From Chloropicon primus (Eukaryota > Chlorophyta > Chloropicophyceae > Chloropicales > Chloropicaceae), in contig CP060767.1 of NCBI GenBank assembly GCA_023205875.1, positions 62,001 through 126,000 of the forward strand: a DNA stretch of 64,000 bases. Reading direction: 5' to 3'. Positions 1-9,806 of the stretch are shown piece after piece (within the stretch, counting starts at the first letter, position 1; the number at the start of each line of letters is the position of its first letter). Both the position numbers and the translations under genes were made by a program. The notes under the pieces are model-generated. The model did no database searches and had not been told where the DNA came from. It saw nothing but the letters and a program-made list of their open reading frames with translations.

Positions 1-1174
1 GGGCGTTGCCGTGCCAGGAGGAGCGAGAAGCGGATGGGGAGCGCATGCGCTGTGCCTTGCGTTGCATTGGATGCAGCGCAAACCTTCGACTCCGAGTCGA
101 AGCGGGAGAGCGACAAGGAAAAGAAGAACGCAAACAAATCCAAGGCGGGGGAGGAGGCCACGACCTCCTTCGCAAGTCCAGCAGGGGAGAGGGGACGGTA
201 AGTTGCCTCGCACCGCGTCTTGTCTCATGACTTGCTTCTCTAACTCCGCGTCCCGTCTCCTCACTTCCCTCACTCTTCCTCGGCTCAGTGAGACGGAGGA
301 TGGCCTTTGCAGGCTGAAGATCGGTATCGTTGGATTCGGCACCTTCGGTCAGTTTCTAGCGAAACGTTTCGTTTCTCAGGGGCACGCCGTCCTGGCCACT
401 TCCCGCTCAGACAAGTACTTGCCAGTTGCCGAGGAGCTTGGCGTCGAATACTTTTCCAACGTGGACGACTTTTGCGAGGAGCACCCCGAAGTCGTCGTGC
501 TCTGCACGAGTATCTTGTCGACTGAGCGAGTGGTTCAAAAGTTCCCGTTCCTGAGGCTCAAGAGAAACACCTTGCTGGTTGACGTGCTCTCCGTCAAGGA
601 GTTTCCCAAGAAGTTGTTGTTAAGGGAGGTGCCGGAGGAGTTTGACATTCTTTGCACGCACCCGATGTTCGGACCCGATAGCGGCAAGGGAAGTTGGGAG
701 GGGCTGCCCATGATGTTCGACAAGGTTAGAATGGACTCGGAGAACAAGAAGAACGAGGAGCGCTGTCACAATTTTTTGAAGATCTTCGAGCACGAGGGGT
801 GCCGCATGATCCCCATGTCGTGTGAGGAGCATGACAGGCAGGCTGCTTCAACTCAGTTCATCACGCACACCGTGGGAAGAATGCTGGGCGACATGGCGTT
901 GGAGTCCACCCAGATCAACACGAAAGGATATGAGTCCCTCCTCACGCTGATTGAGAACACCTGCAACGATTCGTTTGAGCTGTACTATGGATTGTTCATG
1001 TACAACCAGAACGCCACAGAGACTCTGGAGGCAATGGAGAGGTCTTTCGATCGAACGAAGAAGAGGCTGTTCGACCAGCTCCACGAGGTGCTGAGGGAGC
1101 AGATCTTTGGGGAGGGCCAGCCGGCGCACATACGGGAGCAGCAGCAAAGTGCAGGAAGGAAACTTAACAAGTAA
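1..1174 (+). CDS. Arogenate/prephenate dehydrogenase (TyrA family), 5' end outside window
   Basis: This NAD(P)-dependent dehydrogenase makes tyrosine from arogenate, normally in the plastid. The model is two exons, <1..197 and 313..1174. The intron is GTAAGT...TTTGCAG (115 nt), and it joins an upstream frame that is open from base 1 to the Rossmann fold that starts LKIGIVGFGTFGQFLAKRF. The GFGTFG nucleotide loop and the HPMFGPDSG substrate motif are present. The region before the fold is basic and Ser/Ala-rich, as in a transit peptide. An in-frame ATG lies at 34, but the open frame continues to the window edge, so the true start is probably to the left. Arogenate is preferred over prephenate by analogy with plants; this was not shown. 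Confidence 0.85.
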   Translation, partial: GVAVPGGARSGWGAHALCLALHWMQRKPSTPSRSGRATRKRRTQTNPRRGRRPRPPSQVQQGRGDGKLPRTASCLMTCFSNSASRLLTSLTLPRLSETEDGLCRLKIGIVGFGTFGQFLAKRFVSQGHAVLATSRSDKYLPVAEELGVEYFSNVDDFCEEHPEVVVLCTSILSTERVVQKFPFLRLKRNTLLVDVLSVKEFPKKLLLREVPEEFDILCTHPMFGPDSGKGSWEGLPMMFDKVRMDSENKKNEERCHNFLKIFEHEGCRMIPMSCEEHDRQAASTQFITHTVGRMLGDMALESTQINTKGYESLLTLIENTCNDSFELYYGLFMYNQNATETLEAMERSFDRTKKRLFDQLHEVLREQIFGEGQPAHIREQQQSAGRKLNK

Positions 1175-1216
1175 AGATACACACACGCTTGTTGTACACA
1201 CCCAGATAGAGAGCCC

Positions 1217-2041
1217 TCATTTCTGCTCCGAGGACGGCCCTTGATCTTCTCTCCTCCTCTTGCTCGGCCCTTGCCCCTTGTTCCCTGAGGCGCCACTGCT
1301 GGCTTCCCCGCTCGTTGGTTTGCGCTTCTCGGTGGTGGTTGCCCCCTTGGCACCCGCCGTGGGATAGAAGTCCGTGTGAAACGCGTCGTACAGCCTCTTG
1401 ACCTTGGTCGGACCGAGGCCAGGACAGCCACTGAGGTCCTCCTCCGTCAACTGAAGGATGTCCTTGAGGGTGTGGAAAGCAGCAGTCAAGGTGAGGACAT
1501 CCGTCCGGTTCACGCCCCTGATCTGCGTCAGGGCCTGGGTCACCCGCGTCGTGTAGTCCTCCGTCGGCACATTCGTCTTGTTTCCCAGCAACAGATCGTG
1601 AGGCTTCGTCTCATACGTTTTGAAAGTCTCGATGTACCTCGCACACTCCTCGTAGCTCCAGGCGCAGAACAGCGTCAAGTCCGACAAGCAAGCCAGCTTG
1701 GTGATCGCGGCCAAGGGCTTGACAGGGTCGTCCACATCCACGTGGACGAGGAGAACCCTCAGCCTAAAGGCCCTTTGGAGCTCCCTGATCCTCAAGTGGA
1801 TGTACTGCGGGTGAAGGAGGTGGTACTTGAGCGACAGGAAGAGGGCCACGCACGACGGACCCATCTGGTAGTCCGGAACGAGGTCATCCGCGTACTCCCA
1901 CCTCACGTTCTTGATAAACCGGAGCAGAGGGTTTCCCGTCTGCCTCTTGCTCACCCACACCGCCAGACTCGGGTTCCCCGTCGTCGCGTTCGCGTTCTTC
2001 GCCTTCACCCACCCCTTCCTCGCGTCCTTCCTCGACACCAT
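1217..2041 (-). CDS. ERCC1: ERCC1/Rad10 structure-specific endonuclease subunit
   Basis: ERCC1 is the non-catalytic partner of XPF in nucleotide excision repair and interstrand crosslink repair. The central nuclease-like domain is clear (NPLLRFIKNVRWEYADDLVP, then MGPSCVALFLSLKYHLLHP). A C-terminal double helix-hairpin-helix follows (LSGCPGLGPTKVKRLYDAF), then a Lys/Arg/Ser tail. The model is a single exon of 274 aa. The ATG at 2041 was chosen because the 63 in-frame bases upstream, up to an ATG at 2104, consist largely of a GTGAC tandem repeat. The family has a longer N-terminal extension in animals; here it is short. The gene is tail to tail with the TyrA gene, 42 bases apart. Confidence 0.85.
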   Translation of the reverse strand: MVSRKDARKGWVKAKNANATTGNPSLAVWVSKRQTGNPLLRFIKNVRWEYADDLVPDYQMGPSCVALFLSLKYHLLHPQYIHLRIRELQRAFRLRVLLVHVDVDDPVKPLAAITKLACLSDLTLFCAWSYEECARYIETFKTYETKPHDLLLGNKTNVPTEDYTTRVTQALTQIRGVNRTDVLTLTAAFHTLKDILQLTEEDLSGCPGLGPTKVKRLYDAFHTDFYPTAGAKGATTTEKRKPTSGEASSGASGNKGQGPSKRRREDQGPSSEQK

Positions 2042-2063
2042 CCTCCTGTCGAGCCTCGAGACC

Positions 2064-2090
2064 ACGTGACGTGACGTGACGTGACGTGTC
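2064..2090. repeat. GTGAC tandem repeat in ERCC1 5' region
   Basis: About five copies of GTGAC lie 23-49 bases upstream of the chosen ERCC1 ATG. Each junction gives TGACGTGA, which resembles bZIP/CRE-type sites. It may be regulatory, or merely a microsatellite inside an extended N-terminus. Confidence 0.5.
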
Positions 2091-2316
2091 TCCCCTTCGG
2101 TCACACCCCTCCACCTTCCGCACCGTCACGCTGCCATCGCCATCGCCATCGCCATGGCCAGCGTCAGCGTCAGCGTCAGCGTCTCCACTGGAGAGGAAAG
2201 GAAAGGTGTGTTCGTCTTGGAGGAGGAGGATGGCGCCTCACCTCTGTGGAGTGGACTGGGCTTGATGCCTTGGATGAAAAAACAAAACACATGGGTTGAT
2301 AGATGGCTTATTACTT

Positions 2317-3360
2317 TTACGACGTCTTGGCTCGTTTGCTCTCGTTGTCCGCGCCCGAAGGAGCAACCCTGATGGACGGGTCCGTCATACCCCTATGATG
2401 ATACAGTTTGACCTTATCCCTGAGCTTGCCCTTAAGGTCCACTAAACTCTTCTCAAGTCGAGCAATGCTCTTGTACTCGTAGTCGTGACGATTGAGAAAG
2501 TCCTGGTAGGAATGGTGATGCCCCTGCAGCGTTTGGACCTGTTGCTCAAGTACCGCGTTCGCCCCAACGAGCTTGTCCCCAATGTTCACCAGTTCTCGGG
2601 AATCGATCATCTCCATGCACCCGTCGTCGTCCAACACTGTCGCGATCCCTTTGCAGTTGCCAATGATGTTCTTAAACGTGTCCCTCAACACCTGCACGCT
2701 TACTTTCATGACTTGTCTTTGAGTACTCGACAGCAACACGCGAGGGTCACCCGCCAAGACAGGAGTCTTCACCATCTTCTCTTCACCGTTGCCTTGCGGT
2801 GGACCATTGCTAGGGCCTGCCTCACCCGAACCACCACCATTACCGTGGTTCCCTTGCTGCTGCTGCCCTTGCTGGGAAAGGGAAGACGTGTACGCTGGCC
2901 TGCCTCTTTCGCTTGGCTTGTGTGTCACCGTTACCGGCAAAACGACGCTGACCTCCTGCTGGTGGCTTGACCTGTACGAGCTCGGAGCTCCTGCTTGAGT
3001 TGCCGTCTCAGCAGGAAGGCTAGGCAACGTGCTCGGAGTCGTGGTGGTGACGTAGGACATCACAGCCTTGACGTTCTCTCTGAAAGTCATGAGCCTCTTG
3101 TACGTATCGTCCTCGATCTTTTTGATGAGGTCGTCCTTGCACTGGTCTTGCTGGACCACCGCACCCTTATCCGCATTGTTCTTCGTCCTCTCCTTGTACT
3201 CGGTTTTCTGATCGTAAGGCCACTCGCCCAACCTCGCCTTCTCCCATTGAGACTTCAAGGCGTACACACTGACACCCAACCTCTCCGCCGCTTCCGGGAG
3301 AGGGAGGCACGAGGCCTCCACCAAGGCGTCCAACGGGATCTCTCTCTCCTCAAAGTTCAT
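2317..3360 (-). CDS. RWP-RK-like motif protein with coiled-coil C-terminus
   Basis: A single exon of 347 aa. Residues about 18-50 (LPLPEAAERLGVSVYALKSQ ... GEWPYDQ) resemble the RWP-RK DNA-binding motif of plant and algal nitrogen and gamete regulators, but the signature RWPYRK reads EWPYDQ, so DNA binding is uncertain. A low-complexity Gln/Gly/Ser/Pro middle follows, and then a helical region with heptad-like spacing from about residue 215. The last residues are basic (ESKRAKTS). The motif match is what I see; a regulatory role is inference. It is also possible that the helix-turn-helix-like segment is unrelated to RWP-RK. Confidence 0.5.
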   Translation of the reverse strand: MNFEEREIPLDALVEASCLPLPEAAERLGVSVYALKSQWEKARLGEWPYDQKTEYKERTKNNADKGAVVQQDQCKDDLIKKIEDDTYKRLMTFRENVKAVMSYVTTTTPSTLPSLPAETATQAGAPSSYRSSHQQEVSVVLPVTVTHKPSERGRPAYTSSLSQQGQQQQGNHGNGGGSGEAGPSNGPPQGNGEEKMVKTPVLAGDPRVLLSSTQRQVMKVSVQVLRDTFKNIIGNCKGIATVLDDDGCMEMIDSRELVNIGDKLVGANAVLEQQVQTLQGHHHSYQDFLNRHDYEYKSIARLEKSLVDLKGKLRDKVKLYHHRGMTDPSIRVAPSGADNESKRAKTS

Positions 3361-4378
3361 CTCAACCTCTTGTTCTCACTTCCTTCCAACGGAGTCCTTC
3401 TCCTTCTCCTTCTCCTTCTCCTGCAATCAAACCAAACCAAACCAAACCGCTCGTGATTACGATGGCGCTGGCTTACGATGAAACGATGACGATGGCGCTT
3501 CCTCCTCCTCGTTGCCTGATCAGGCAAGGGACAAGGACAAGGACTTGTGCTTGGTATGTCTTGGTGGTTCGGCAGCAAGCTTATGTCCGTGTGATCGCTT
3601 GTTTCCGAGTCCGAGTCCGAGTCCGAGTCCGATCCAAGCAAGGCCAGGTGGTAGGCGGAAGGAGTGGCACCCCAAAGCCCGAGAGTGGAAGAATATCCTA
3701 ATTACTTTCATCAAAGGACTCGACCCCCGACCAAGACAGGCTGGACCCCCGACCAAGACAGGCTGGACCCCCGACCAAGACAGGAGGGGTCCCCCTCCAT
3801 CCCTTCTTGTCATCTTCTTGTCATCTTGTACGATCTTGTAAAGTATTGATAAAGTATAGAGTATTGATAGAGGAAGAGGAAAAAAGAGGGTCGTCGCATT
3901 GGACCAAAAGAGTGTACGGAAGGGGACACTCGTTTGGAGGAGTCAGGGGAAGCGCGGAGCGAGGGGACTGGAGGCGAAGGGGCCTTGTGTTGCGACGGTA
4001 TTGCGCGCGACGGGGGTTCGTGAGAGCAACGGAGAGGGTCCAGAGGGAACGAAGCGTCTTAAGATCTTTCCGTGGATACCTCATTGGAAGGATTTGGCCA
4101 CCGGAGGGAGCGGGAAGGGTGAGGGAAGGGCGAGGAGGAGGGAGCGGAAGGGCGAGGAGGAGGGAGCGGAAGGGCGAGGGAGGGGCGAGGAGGAGGGAGA
4201 GGGGGGAGGGGATCGAGGGGAAGGGGTGGGATGACGCGACCATCACAGGCGAAGAGAATCGTCTGAAGAAGAGGTCTTGCTGCGAAGGGGGAGCGCTTGC
4301 CTTTTCCTGGCCGGGGAGAACGAGCCGCAGAGGTGTCGGTTACAAGAACACAAGGATCGTCGAGTGCATGGTGTGATC
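3361..4378. other. Divergent intergenic region with minisatellite and GC-rich low complexity
   Basis: This lies between the head-to-head RWP-RK-like and PWWP-ARID genes. It holds CTTCTC and GTCCGA simple repeats, a 22-bp minisatellite, and GGGCGAGGAGGA-rich purine sequence at 4110-4230. No convincing coding region was seen. A weak copy of the dispersed promoter element lies at about 4060-4105. Confidence 0.6.
3721..3791. repeat. 22-bp minisatellite, three copies
   Basis: Three head-to-tail copies of a 22-bp unit containing CCGACCAAGACAGGCTGGA; the last one is diverged. There is no coding support. The spacing is far too short and regular for a CRISPR array. Confidence 0.9.
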
Positions 4379-6772
4379 ATGGCGGAGGTTGCCGAAACTC
4401 CGCCTTACACCTCGAGCGTGGTGTCCGGGAGGCTGGTGTGGGCTGGGATGGAGGGGTACCCCATGTGGCCGGCCCAGGTGATCGCTCCGGAGCACTGCGT
4501 GTTCTTCAGCAGAGACCTGACGTATCAGAAGCTGACTCGGGTGCTCTTCAAGCAGAAGTCGCTTCTCAGGGACTTGGAGGAGAACAAGAGAGGGAAGCCC
4601 ATGGTTGTGAGGTTCTTTGGGGAGTGCTCTTGGCAGATCTACGGCACGGCTGACCCCATGATAAAAGACTTCACCTTGTTGGACTTCATGGCTCTGGAAA
4701 CGAGGAAGAAGAGGGTGGAGCAAGATTACAAAAACATAGACTTGGCGGAGTACTCGAAGGCTCTGAACGAGATCCAGTACGTCGCCCTGAAGCGCAGCGG
4801 TAGCCTGGAAGAAAAAGACCTGAAGCATATGTTCCCCTCCGAAGAGACCTGGGACATCGATGCGTTCGACATACTCGTGAAGGCGAAGGAAAACGATTAT
4901 CTGGAGCAGGAGCTCGACGACTTGGAGTGCTACAACAAACTGGGGAACACCAAAGAGTACGGGGATTTCGCGGAGAGCCTGTGGAAGTTTTGGATCAGCC
5001 CGGTAGGCCCCGGCCGAAACGAGGAAGTGACCAAGAAGGAGCGAACTCTGAAATCCGGAAAGATATGCGGGAAGACCATCAACCTGCACAAGCTGTGGCT
5101 CGAGGTGAACCGCCGGGGGGGCTCAGACCAAGTGTCGAAGAGAAAATGGTGGGCTGAAGTCGGGCAAATGTTTCAGCCGGGAATGCAAACGAAAGTCGCA
5201 GATATCGACAAAATAGTCAAGACTTGCTATATGGAAGCGCTTGGCGATCTAGAGCTGTTCCTTCGGAGTGACGAGGAGCACAACGTCGAGGGGATCACTC
5301 TCCCAGAAGAGGAACTGGTGGAGGCGGACCTGAAGCTCTTCAAGAAACCGAGGGAAAAAATTCCGGTAGACGTGCTACCTTTCGACAAAAGGGAGATCGG
5401 GGAGAGCTTGGGGGAGCTAAAGCTGCTGGCGGTCGAGCCGAGGCTGAGTCCATGCAACGGCTTTGATGAGGATTACTTGGCGCAGCTGGGAGACACACTT
5501 CGGACTTTGGGCGAAGGCCAGTTGTGGAATCTTGCCACGTCCATGAAAGACAGGGTCGAGATCATGATTCCAAACCCAGACTCCGAAGACGGCGATTTGA
5601 GGATTGTAGCGGAGAAGAACGTGGATGTACATTACGTAGACGTAGAGAAAAAGCCACCGGGGGATGCCAAGCGGAAGCTGAAGGAGGAAAAAAGCAATAA
5701 CATTCAGAAGGAGAAGAAGAAGAAGAAAAGGTTGGTGAAAATAAGAGACGCCAACGAGGCCAAGGATTATTTGCCGACTGCAGAGAAGTCAGTTGAGGTG
5801 GAGAAGAAGAAGAGAAGAACAACGAGAAAGAAGCAAGCTGATGAGTCCGCGGTGAAGCAGGGCAGCGGTGCACTCGCAAATGCGTGGCTGATGAAGTGGA
5901 AGAAACGAATCGATGAGACCACGACTGAGCAGGAGGAAAGCGATTCGCCGACTGCAGAGAAGTCAGTTGCAGCTGAGGTGGAGAAGAAGAAGAGAAGAAC
6001 AACGAGAAAGAAGCAAGCTGATGAGTCCGCGGTGAAGCAGGGCAGCGGTGCACTCGCAAATGCGTGGCTGATGAAGTGGAAGAAACGAATCGATGAGACC
6101 ACGACTGAGCAGGAGGAAAGCGATTCGCCGACTGCAGAGAAGTCACTTGAGGTGGCAGAGGCCCCAAGAAGAGAGGCTCCGGAGTCATCGCAGGTTGTTC
6201 CACCTCCTTCAGAAGAACCAGAAACTGTGACGATCACAGCAGACATGATCATCGTGGAGGTCCAGGGCCAAAACCTTCCGAATGATATTGTCTTCAAAAC
6301 CTTTTGTAGCAGTCGGTGTGACTGTGAGCTCAAGGAGATCAGGAAGGAGCCTGAAAAGAAGACACTCCTGGTGTTCGACACTTCCAAGATTGCGGAAACG
6401 GTCATGAAAAAGCTGGGCGATTGGGAATTTCCCCGTTCAAAGGATTGGAAAATCAAATTGGTCAAAGAATCATCCTACGAGAAGGAGAAGGAAAACGAGG
6501 TGATCAAGAAAAACATCATCACAGACCTCCGAAAGATGAAGCCCCCTGCGCCCTTGCTCCTTGGCAGGAGTCTGCCTCCCCCTAGTAGGACTGTGACAAG
6601 CCCAGCACCTCAACAGCAGCGGGGGCCACCCCCAAAGCCAAAGAGGTTGAAGAATTTCGATCACAGTCGATTTATCAGGTTGGGAGAGGATCAAAGGGAA
6701 TTTCATGACCTCCTCTGCGATCTTGAGACCGCTCTGGCTGCCCCAGCACATGAAAGGCCCGCCTACCCTTAA
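4379..6772 (+). CDS. PWWP and ARID domain nuclear protein
   Basis: A probable chromatin protein of 797 aa, single exon. The PWWP-type domain is near the N-terminus (SGRLVWAGMEGYPMWPAQVI, signature PMWP) and would bind methylated histone and DNA. An ARID/BRIGHT-like DNA-binding domain spans about residues 205-290 (GKTINLHKLWLEVNRRGG, then KRKWWAEVG). A Lys-rich middle with a tandem duplicated block follows, then a segment at about 625-705 that could fold as a small alpha/beta domain, and a Pro-rich tail. The ATG at 4379 (MAEVAETPPY) was preferred over an in-frame ATG at 4277 because the latter adds only a low-quality extension. A TGTAA motif sits 13 bases after the stop. No orthologue was recognised. 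Confidence 0.75.
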   Translation: MAEVAETPPYTSSVVSGRLVWAGMEGYPMWPAQVIAPEHCVFFSRDLTYQKLTRVLFKQKSLLRDLEENKRGKPMVVRFFGECSWQIYGTADPMIKDFTLLDFMALETRKKRVEQDYKNIDLAEYSKALNEIQYVALKRSGSLEEKDLKHMFPSEETWDIDAFDILVKAKENDYLEQELDDLECYNKLGNTKEYGDFAESLWKFWISPVGPGRNEEVTKKERTLKSGKICGKTINLHKLWLEVNRRGGSDQVSKRKWWAEVGQMFQPGMQTKVADIDKIVKTCYMEALGDLELFLRSDEEHNVEGITLPEEELVEADLKLFKKPREKIPVDVLPFDKREIGESLGELKLLAVEPRLSPCNGFDEDYLAQLGDTLRTLGEGQLWNLATSMKDRVEIMIPNPDSEDGDLRIVAEKNVDVHYVDVEKKPPGDAKRKLKEEKSNNIQKEKKKKKRLVKIRDANEAKDYLPTAEKSVEVEKKKRRTTRKKQADESAVKQGSGALANAWLMKWKKRIDETTTEQEESDSPTAEKSVAAEVEKKKRRTTRKKQADESAVKQGSGALANAWLMKWKKRIDETTTEQEESDSPTAEKSLEVAEAPRREAPESSQVVPPPSEEPETVTITADMIIVEVQGQNLPNDIVFKTFCSSRCDCELKEIRKEPEKKTLLVFDTSKIAETVMKKLGDWEFPRSKDWKIKLVKESSYEKEKENEVIKKNIITDLRKMKPPAPLLLGRSLPPPSRTVTSPAPQQQRGPPPKPKRLKNFDHSRFIRLGEDQREFHDLLCDLETALAAPAHERPAYP
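5773..6150 (+). repeat. Tandem duplication inside the PWWP-ARID coding sequence
   Basis: Copy 1 (5773-5946, 174 bp) and copy 2 (5947-6126, 180 bp) are nearly identical. Copy 2 carries a 6-base insertion, and a partial third copy starts at 6127. Both lengths are multiples of three, so the frame is kept. Each unit encodes a Lys/Arg-rich stretch followed by GSGALANAWLMKWKKRIDE. Confidence 0.95.
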
Positions 6773-7062
6773 CACCTCTGAGCATGTAACATTACTACCT
6801 CGATGATATCGGTTACATCAAGTTCATCGTCACCCCGAGGGTCAAACGGGTCGAGTGAGCGCTCCATCGAGAGCCCAAGAGGCAAGGACTCGCCCTGCCA
6901 TCCTCTCTTCTCTTCCATCAAGCTTGCATTGCCCCTTTTCTCACAACAAACCCAAACTCTGCAAAAGTTTTGGCTTGCTGAAGGAAGAGAGCAAGCTCTC
7001 CAAATTTTTTGAACGAAACCGCGCCAAAGGAGAGAGTGACAGCCACGAGGACGAGTGCGGCC

Positions 7063-9326
7063 ATGTTCGCTCGAAAGAAGCGCCTGGAGCTCCAGGTGAA
7101 CGCCCTCAGCGATCCTCGGACACAAAACACTCTCGATGCTTACTTGAGAACGAACCATTACAACAAGAGGGTCGAGAAAACGAAGGAGGAACAAGGTAAG
7201 GACTCGCATCGCATTGCAAAATGAGGAGAGAAGGGCAAAGAAATGCCGTCGAGTTGTGTCAAGGTGGGAGAGGTTCGGGTCACTGACGACGGCATCCTGG
7301 TCCCGTTTTGCCTTTGGTTCAGAAACGCGGGCGACGAAGAAGCCGAAGATCGAAATAGCGACTGAGAAGCCGGCGACAGGTGCTGGGGATGACAGAGAGG
7401 TGCTCGTCGTTGGAGAAGTGGAACGGGGCGGGGGAGGGGAGGAGGTGCAGCACGGCGGACTCGCGAGGCCGATGGAGCTGATCAGCGGAAGAATCGATGT
7501 CCTGGACTCGATGACGAGCACCTCGAAGCTGGATGAGGAAGAGGTGGGGCTCACCTTGGATATGGAGAAGGTGTCGAAGAAGGAGTTCCAGCTGAGGTCC
7601 GCGCTTGCGATATCAAGAAGGACGGCGCCCCAAAGCCGTTTCGGCGTGCTGATGAATTCGTTCGGTGGACTCTCTTTAAGGAAGTCAATGAGCAGGCCGT
7701 ACGCGTTTCACAACTACAAAAAGTACGGGGTCCAGGGTGTGGTGCGAACGTTCATGGATGACGGTGAGGCGAGGGGCAACTTTCGAGCCAGAGTGACGCA
7801 CCTGCGCCTGGATTCTAGGGGAGACATTGCTGTGGCAGGCGCGGAGGATGGTTTGATTCTTGTGTACCGAACGCGTTCGCTGGACCACGCAGCAAGACAC
7901 AAAAAGAACGACTCGACGAGACCCCTCTTGACGATCCCAAATGTGAGTCACCGTCATCGAGCGACAACAAAGCATACTCAAACAAAACCTGACGTGTGTG
8001 TGTGGTCACCCCTTCTAACGTCTTTTCGTTCTGGTTTCCTTGCCGACACAGGGTAATGGCCCCTGCCAGGACGTGCGGTGGAACCCAAGAGACGAGAACG
8101 AGATCGCGGTGGCAAGTGGCTACAACAGGCAAATTCGTATCTATGATCTGTGCCGCTGGACAAGAGGCAGTCCTCCAACGCGGGCTCTTGCGGCATCCTC
8201 GACGTGCAGCCGCAGCAACGAGCGCGGGGGCACCCCAATGCACGCCGGGGTGGTTCGAGTGCAGCACCTGGAAAGCATGGGGCGCTACGTCATCGCGGGG
8301 GGCACTGCTGGTGGAGAGATACTCTTGTGGGATACGAGATGTAAAATTAGGGGGAGCTCGGGGGCTTTGCACGATTGCCCGTGTGGTGTCGTTCGATCCG
8401 ATGATGACATGAGATCGGATCAAGGGTACACGAGCTCCCTATCAAAAATGTTCAAGCAAAAGGAGGACTTGCGCAGCAAGTGCTCGCTGAGGAGCCGGGC
8501 CAGCCCCGTGGTGTCGATCCTGGAGTGCGGGAACAACACGGGGATATTGCACTCTTGCAACTCCAGGGGTGATATCGTTTCCTGGGATACGAGGCAGAGG
8601 AAGACAACGGGTTTCTTCTCAAACAGTTTTGGTGGTGGCGCGAGGTCCGGGGGCGAGTACTTCCACCCCCTCAATAAGGATGCAAGACCGGTCAGGTTGC
8701 AGGACGAGTTGATCACGTTCTGCCGCGGCAACGACCCGAACGGTGCCGAACGTGCCTACGGCAGACACCGCGTGCCCGAGAGTGACATGGGAAAGCTCTT
8801 CGCCTCGACCACGCTTGTAGCGATGAAGCCAGATCCCAAGGACTCCCGGAGGCTTGCCTTCGCCCTCAGCAGCGGGGTGAGTGGCGTGTGCCACGTATCG
8901 AGCAGGGACTTGACGGTCACAAAAGTAATCTTGGGGATGCAAAACGTGTTGAACGATGTCCCGGACACGGAGCACTGGAAGACACTTCCCGCGTCCGTCA
9001 GGAATGATCCGAGGGTGTCCCGAGGCGTAGGTCTCGATAACAACGACCTCGGAGCGGAGCAGGTCCGCGAGCCTGTGGTAGACCCGGAATGGACCCTCAA
9101 GGGCGAGGCCCTTTGCAACCTCGATTCCAGGCAACGCAACATGACTCTCAAGATCCACGATGCCTCATGTTGCCAAGCCTACCCGACGGACCCACCCGTG
9201 ACGCAGCCCCTCCAAGGCCACATCGCTTCTTGCATTGCCAGCCATCCCTTCACGGACGATTTGTACCTCGGCACGAGTTGTGGCCACCTCTGCGTGGTCT
9301 CCCAAGGGGTCGGGCCCCCGATGTAA
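7063..9326 (+). CDS. WD40-repeat protein, function unknown
   Basis: Three exons: 7063..7195, 7323..7942 and 8052..9326. The introns are GTAAGG...TTCAG (127 nt) and GTGAGT...CACAG (109 nt); frames join exactly, giving 675 aa. The N-terminus is basic and helical (MFARKKRLELQVNALSDPRT). WD-type blades include CQDVRWNPRDENEIAVASGY then IRIYDLCRW, and YVIAGGTAGGEILLWDTR. A C-terminal blade ends HPFTDDLYLGTSCGHLCVV. An in-frame ATG at 7009 could extend the protein by 18 aa. I do not recognise the subfamily; WD40 proteins are scaffolds in many nuclear complexes. Confidence 0.75.
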
Positions 9327-9806
9327 TAGCATTACTATTTTTTTGTGTTGTGCGTGTGTTGTGTTGACAAGTGACTGAAACACCCCCACACACACCCTTG
9401 GACACACCTTGTGTCTGCCAATCATCTCGTCCTCCTCTCTCTCTCTTTCTTCCCAAGGCAATGGGAGCGGGATTGGAAGGGACAAGATCACATTGAGGAT
9501 CACGGACCCATGACCCCATGCCCCTTGACCTTGCCTCCATCCACCCTCCATCACCTCCATCACCTTGCCTCTCCTCATTCCTCATCTCTCCTCTGCAGAT
9601 CGTCGTCCTTCATTAAAAAAATCTTAAGGAAATCGGAGAGACCGAGAGAGAGACCGAGAGAGAGAGAGAGAGAGAGAGAGATGGTCCGTCATCTGATCCC
9701 TGTGCTCGGTTCTTCACACTGGAAATTGACTTTCCTTTCCCTTTCCCTTTTTTTTCGCGAAACCACGACGCAGGGTTTGTTTACCAGGAGTACCAAGGCG
9801 AACAAC
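9327..9806. other. Intergenic and leader region of CAP gene
   Basis: Between co-directional WD40 and CAP genes. It contains CACACA, GAGA and TTTTTTTT tracts, with a pyrimidine-rich stretch just before the CAP start. No coding region was supported. Confidence 0.6.

Noticed and set aside
3721-3791. Short tandem array that might be a CRISPR
   Set aside because: Contiguous 22-bp units without spacers in a nuclear eukaryotic genome: a minisatellite.
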